Shown here one piece after another: positions 60,680 to 64,000 of a stretch of DNA of 64,000 nt. Source of the DNA: Pseudomonas brassicacearum subsp. neoaurantiaca (GTDB taxonomy: Bacteria; Pseudomonadota; Gammaproteobacteria; Pseudomonadales; Pseudomonadaceae); contig NZ_VDLV01000001.1 of the NCBI RefSeq assembly GCF_013608025.1, forward strand, positions 248,001 to 312,000, written 5' to 3'. Positions within the stretch are counted from its first letter, which is position 1; each line of letters starts with the position of its first letter. Below the pieces are notes generated by a model. That model searched no databases. It saw only the letters and a list, made by a program, of their open reading frames with translations, and was not told the origin of the DNA. The position numbers and the translations under genes are program-made.

Positions 60680-62178
60680 TCACAGCCATCCCGAGCCCAG
60701 CGGCCACGCGTTGGGAATGGCGACACGCCCACCCGTCCCGTTTGCCAACAGTTTCACTCCGAGGCTGTCGGGCCGTGGGTAGATACGGCTGCTGAGGCTG
60801 AAGCGGCCGTTTTCCTCAAACACCTCGATGGACGAACGATCGAGGAACACCCGCAGGTGCAGTTGCGTTTCCTCGGGCGCTATCGAGACGCTGCGCTGGC
60901 CACTCACTTGCGCACCCGAGCGGTCGCGGTCGAGTACCAGGCGTCGCAGTGCCGCATCGTAATAGAGCAAGGTCTGTTCCTGCCCATCGGCACTGCAGCG
61001 CAAGGCGATGCCCAACTGGCCTTCGGTGCAGCCGAGCAGGTTCAGGTGCACATGGATTTCGAGCCGGTCGCCCGTCACTTGCGGTACCCAACGGTAGCCA
61101 GATTCGCCCCACGGCGCGACGCTCGGCAATGGCGCCTGGCGCAGCGCGACCAGTTCCCGTGCCGGGAACGTGCCAAGGCGATCGCCTTGCAGTTCCAGCT
61201 CGCGGGGCAAACCGAGCATGCCACACCAGTGATGGGCCTGGCTCGGCATCGGGCTTTCCCACATGTCCAGCCAGGCCCACACCAGGCGCCGACCATCAGC
61301 GGCCACCAAGGTTTGCGCGGCGTAAAAGTCGTGACCGTTATCCAGCTCGATGAACGGCCCGCCGCTGAAGTGCCAGTCGCTGTCGAGGCGGCCAATGCGA
61401 TAACCGGTCTGGTACTTGTTGAGCCGCTCGTAACCTTCGGGTTTCATGCCTTGCGGGGAATACAGCAGCACATCGCGCCCGTCCAGGCGAAACAGGTCCG
61501 GGCATTCCCACATGTAGCCATCGCCGTCGGTGCCGCTGGACACGTAGTCGAGAAATTCCCAAGTGCGCAAATCGGTGGAGCGGTACAGCGGCAGCAGCGG
61601 TGTGTCGCCCAGGCGCGCGCCGGCAATCAGGTACCAATAACCGTCCTCCTGCCAGACCTTGGGGTCGCGAAAGTGCATGATCGCCGCTTGCGGCGCGTGC
61701 TCAATGACCGCGCCATGCTTGGTGAACCGGACGCCGTCGACACTGGTGGCCAGGCACTGGACCTGGCGGATGAAGCGTTCGTCACCCACGTCGCCCAACC
61801 AGATGTGCCCGGTATAGACCAGCGCCAGGGTGTCGCCACACACCACCGCGCTGCCGGAAAAACAGCCGTCGCGGTCGAAGTCATCGCCCGGCGCCAGGGC
61901 AATGGGCAGGTGCTGCCAATGAACCAGGTCGGCGCTCTTGGCGTGGCCCCAGTACATCGGGCCCCATCTGGCGTCGAAGGGGTTGTGCTGGTAGAACACG
62001 TGGTACTCGCCACGAAAGAACACCACCCCGTTAGGGTCATTCATCCAACCTGTTGGTGGGGCCAGGTGATAGTCGGGTCGATAGTCGTGGATCAGGCGCG
62101 GCTGGCCATCTTCCAAAGCCTGCCGGGCCATTTCGAGAGAAGCGGATGTTGGATTGCTCATGGTATTCAACGACAAGT

Positions 62179-62182
<4 letters not shown>
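60680..62182 (-). CDS. Glycoside hydrolase family 32 (sucrose/beta-fructosidase)
   Basis: A 500-residue beta-fructofuranosidase that splits sucrose, or related fructosides, into glucose and fructose. The GH32 catalytic triad is complete: nucleophile Asp49 in WMNDPNG, Asp173 in FRDPKVW (transition-state stabiliser) and acid/base Glu226 in WECPD. A C-terminal beta-sandwich carries LRVFLDRSSIEVF. No signal peptide is present, so the sugar is cleaved in the cytosol after ABC import. The ATG overlaps the ATPase stop by four bases (ATGA). With no PTS genes nearby, the substrate is likely free sucrose rather than sucrose-6-phosphate. Confidence 0.92.
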
Positions 62183-63318
<1,136 letters not shown>

Positions 63319-63349
63319 GATGCTGTTCCTTTGTTGTCTGTGTTGGGCC

Positions 63350-64000
63350 TCAACCCTTTAACGCACCGGCAGTGAGGCCGGAAACGATGCGGCGCTGGAA
63401 GATCAGCACCAGAATCACCAAGGGCACCGTGACCAGCACCGACGCCGCCATCAACAAGCCCCAAGGCAGCTCATGGGGGCTGCCGCCGGAAATCAGCGCG
63501 ATGGCGACCGGGACCGTGCGTTGCGAATCGGTGAGGGTGAAGGTCAGGGCGAAGAGGAACTCGTTCCACGCCGCGATGAAGGCCAAGAGGCCGGTAGTGA
63601 CCAGCGCCGGCCAGAGCAGCGGCAGCAGCACGCGGGTCAGCGTGACCCAGGGGGACGCGCCGTCCATGATCGCGGCCTCTTCCAACTCATGGGGCAGTTG
63701 CCCCATGAAGGTGGTCAGCACCCAGACGGTGAAGGGGAGGGTGAAAATCGTGTAGCTCAGGATCAACGCCCAGGAAGTGTTGTACAGGCCCAGGGCACGG
63801 ATGACTTCGAACAATCCCGACAGCACCGCGACTTGGGGGAACATCGAAACGCCGAGGACCATCATCAACACCGGGCCGCGTCCGCGAAACTTCACCCGGC
63901 CCAAGGCATAGGCGGCGGTCAGGCTGAGGAACAAGGCCAGGGCGACCACGCACAGCGCCACCACCAGCGAGTTGCCGATCGCCCGCAGGAACGAGGCCTG
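63350..64000 (-). CDS. Sugar ABC transporter permease (MalG type), N-terminus cut by window edge
   Basis: The frame is open to position 64000, so the N-terminal part lies outside. Visible are about 216 residues with five membrane segments. The EAA loop reads [25 protein letters not shown], and the end ([17 protein letters not shown]) is the typical C-terminus of MalG-like carbohydrate permeases. The ATPase gene starts 31 bp further on. The partner permease and binding protein should lie upstream, to the right of the window. Confidence 0.9.
   Translation of the reverse strand, partial: QASFLRAIGNSLVVALCVVALALFLSLTAAYALGRVKFRGRGPVLMMVLGVSMFPQVAVLSGLFEVIRALGLYNTSWALILSYTIFTLPFTVWVLTTFMGQLPHELEEAAIMDGASPWVTLTRVLLPLLWPALVTTGLLAFIAAWNEFLFALTFTLTDSQRTVPVAIALISGGSPHELPWGLLMAASVLVTVPLVILVLIFQRRIVSGLTAGALKG

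Overview
The window is a GC-rich, gene-dense chromosomal segment that looks like a Pseudomonas of the fluorescens group. Four things point there: a DUF2790-type small secreted protein, an EmrAB-type and an RND efflux operon next to many catabolic operons, orphan type VI secretion effector and immunity genes, and repeated REP/REPIN palindromes of the two kinds typical of that group (GTGGGAGCGAGC... and GGCGAGGGAGCTTGCTCCC...). No rRNA, tRNA, IS element, prophage or CRISPR array was seen. This is an accessory and metabolic region rather than a core-informational one.

Layout. 1-2422 (minus): two periplasmic solute-binding-like proteins around a membrane GGDEF diguanylate cyclase. 2520-7412: cytosolic Cache protein and GntR/FadR regulator, divergent from a PuuC-like aldehyde dehydrogenase and an APC amine/amino-acid permease. 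7475-10247: SnoaL-like secreted protein, OPT transporter, DUF2790 protein. 10293-16382 (minus): HlyD/EmrA, DHA2 MFS, outer-membrane lipoprotein, aldo/keto reductase and LysR, with a divergent TetR gene (16638) followed by a Mug-type DNA glycosylase. 17799-18754: a Tae4/Tai4 peptidoglycan amidase and immunity pair. 18899-26273: non-phosphorylative sugar-acid catabolism (IlvD/Edd dehydratase, KdaD/XylX-type dehydratase, LysR, MFS, SDR, FAH hydrolase), whose two divergent units share a TGATAAC-N5-GTTAT(CA) operator. 26477-28259: tandem duplicate of an unknown membrane protein. 28250-28643: remnants of an MFS gene and an HxlR-like gene joined at a deletion scar. 28657-35066 (minus): RND pump, its fusion protein and a chemoreceptor. 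35553-41276: APC permease, aldehyde dehydrogenase, class III aminotransferase and outer-membrane protein.

41433-51716 is the most unusual part. An IclR regulator sits divergent from a tight nine-gene operon: ThDP enzyme, aldehyde dehydrogenase, active-site-degenerate SDR, Asp-box beta-propeller, one-domain VOC protein with an intact metal triad, DUF1185 protein, alpha/beta hydrolase, MhpA-like flavin hydroxylase and MhpD-like hydratase. I read this as an uncharacterised aromatic or 2-oxo-acid route with meta-cleavage-like logic (hydroxylate, cleave, hydrolyse, hydrate).

51921-57858: AraC regulator, then a probably sigma-54-dependent unit with a GntR/FCD regulator, a polar amino-acid ABC transporter and a signal-less gamma-glutamyltransferase. 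57886-59309: divergent LysR and VOC genes, followed by tandem REPINs. 59612-64000 (minus): sucrose/fructoside system with ABC permease (cut by the window end), ABC ATPase, GH32 fructosidase and LacI regulator. All functions are inferred from reading translated sequence. No database search was run.
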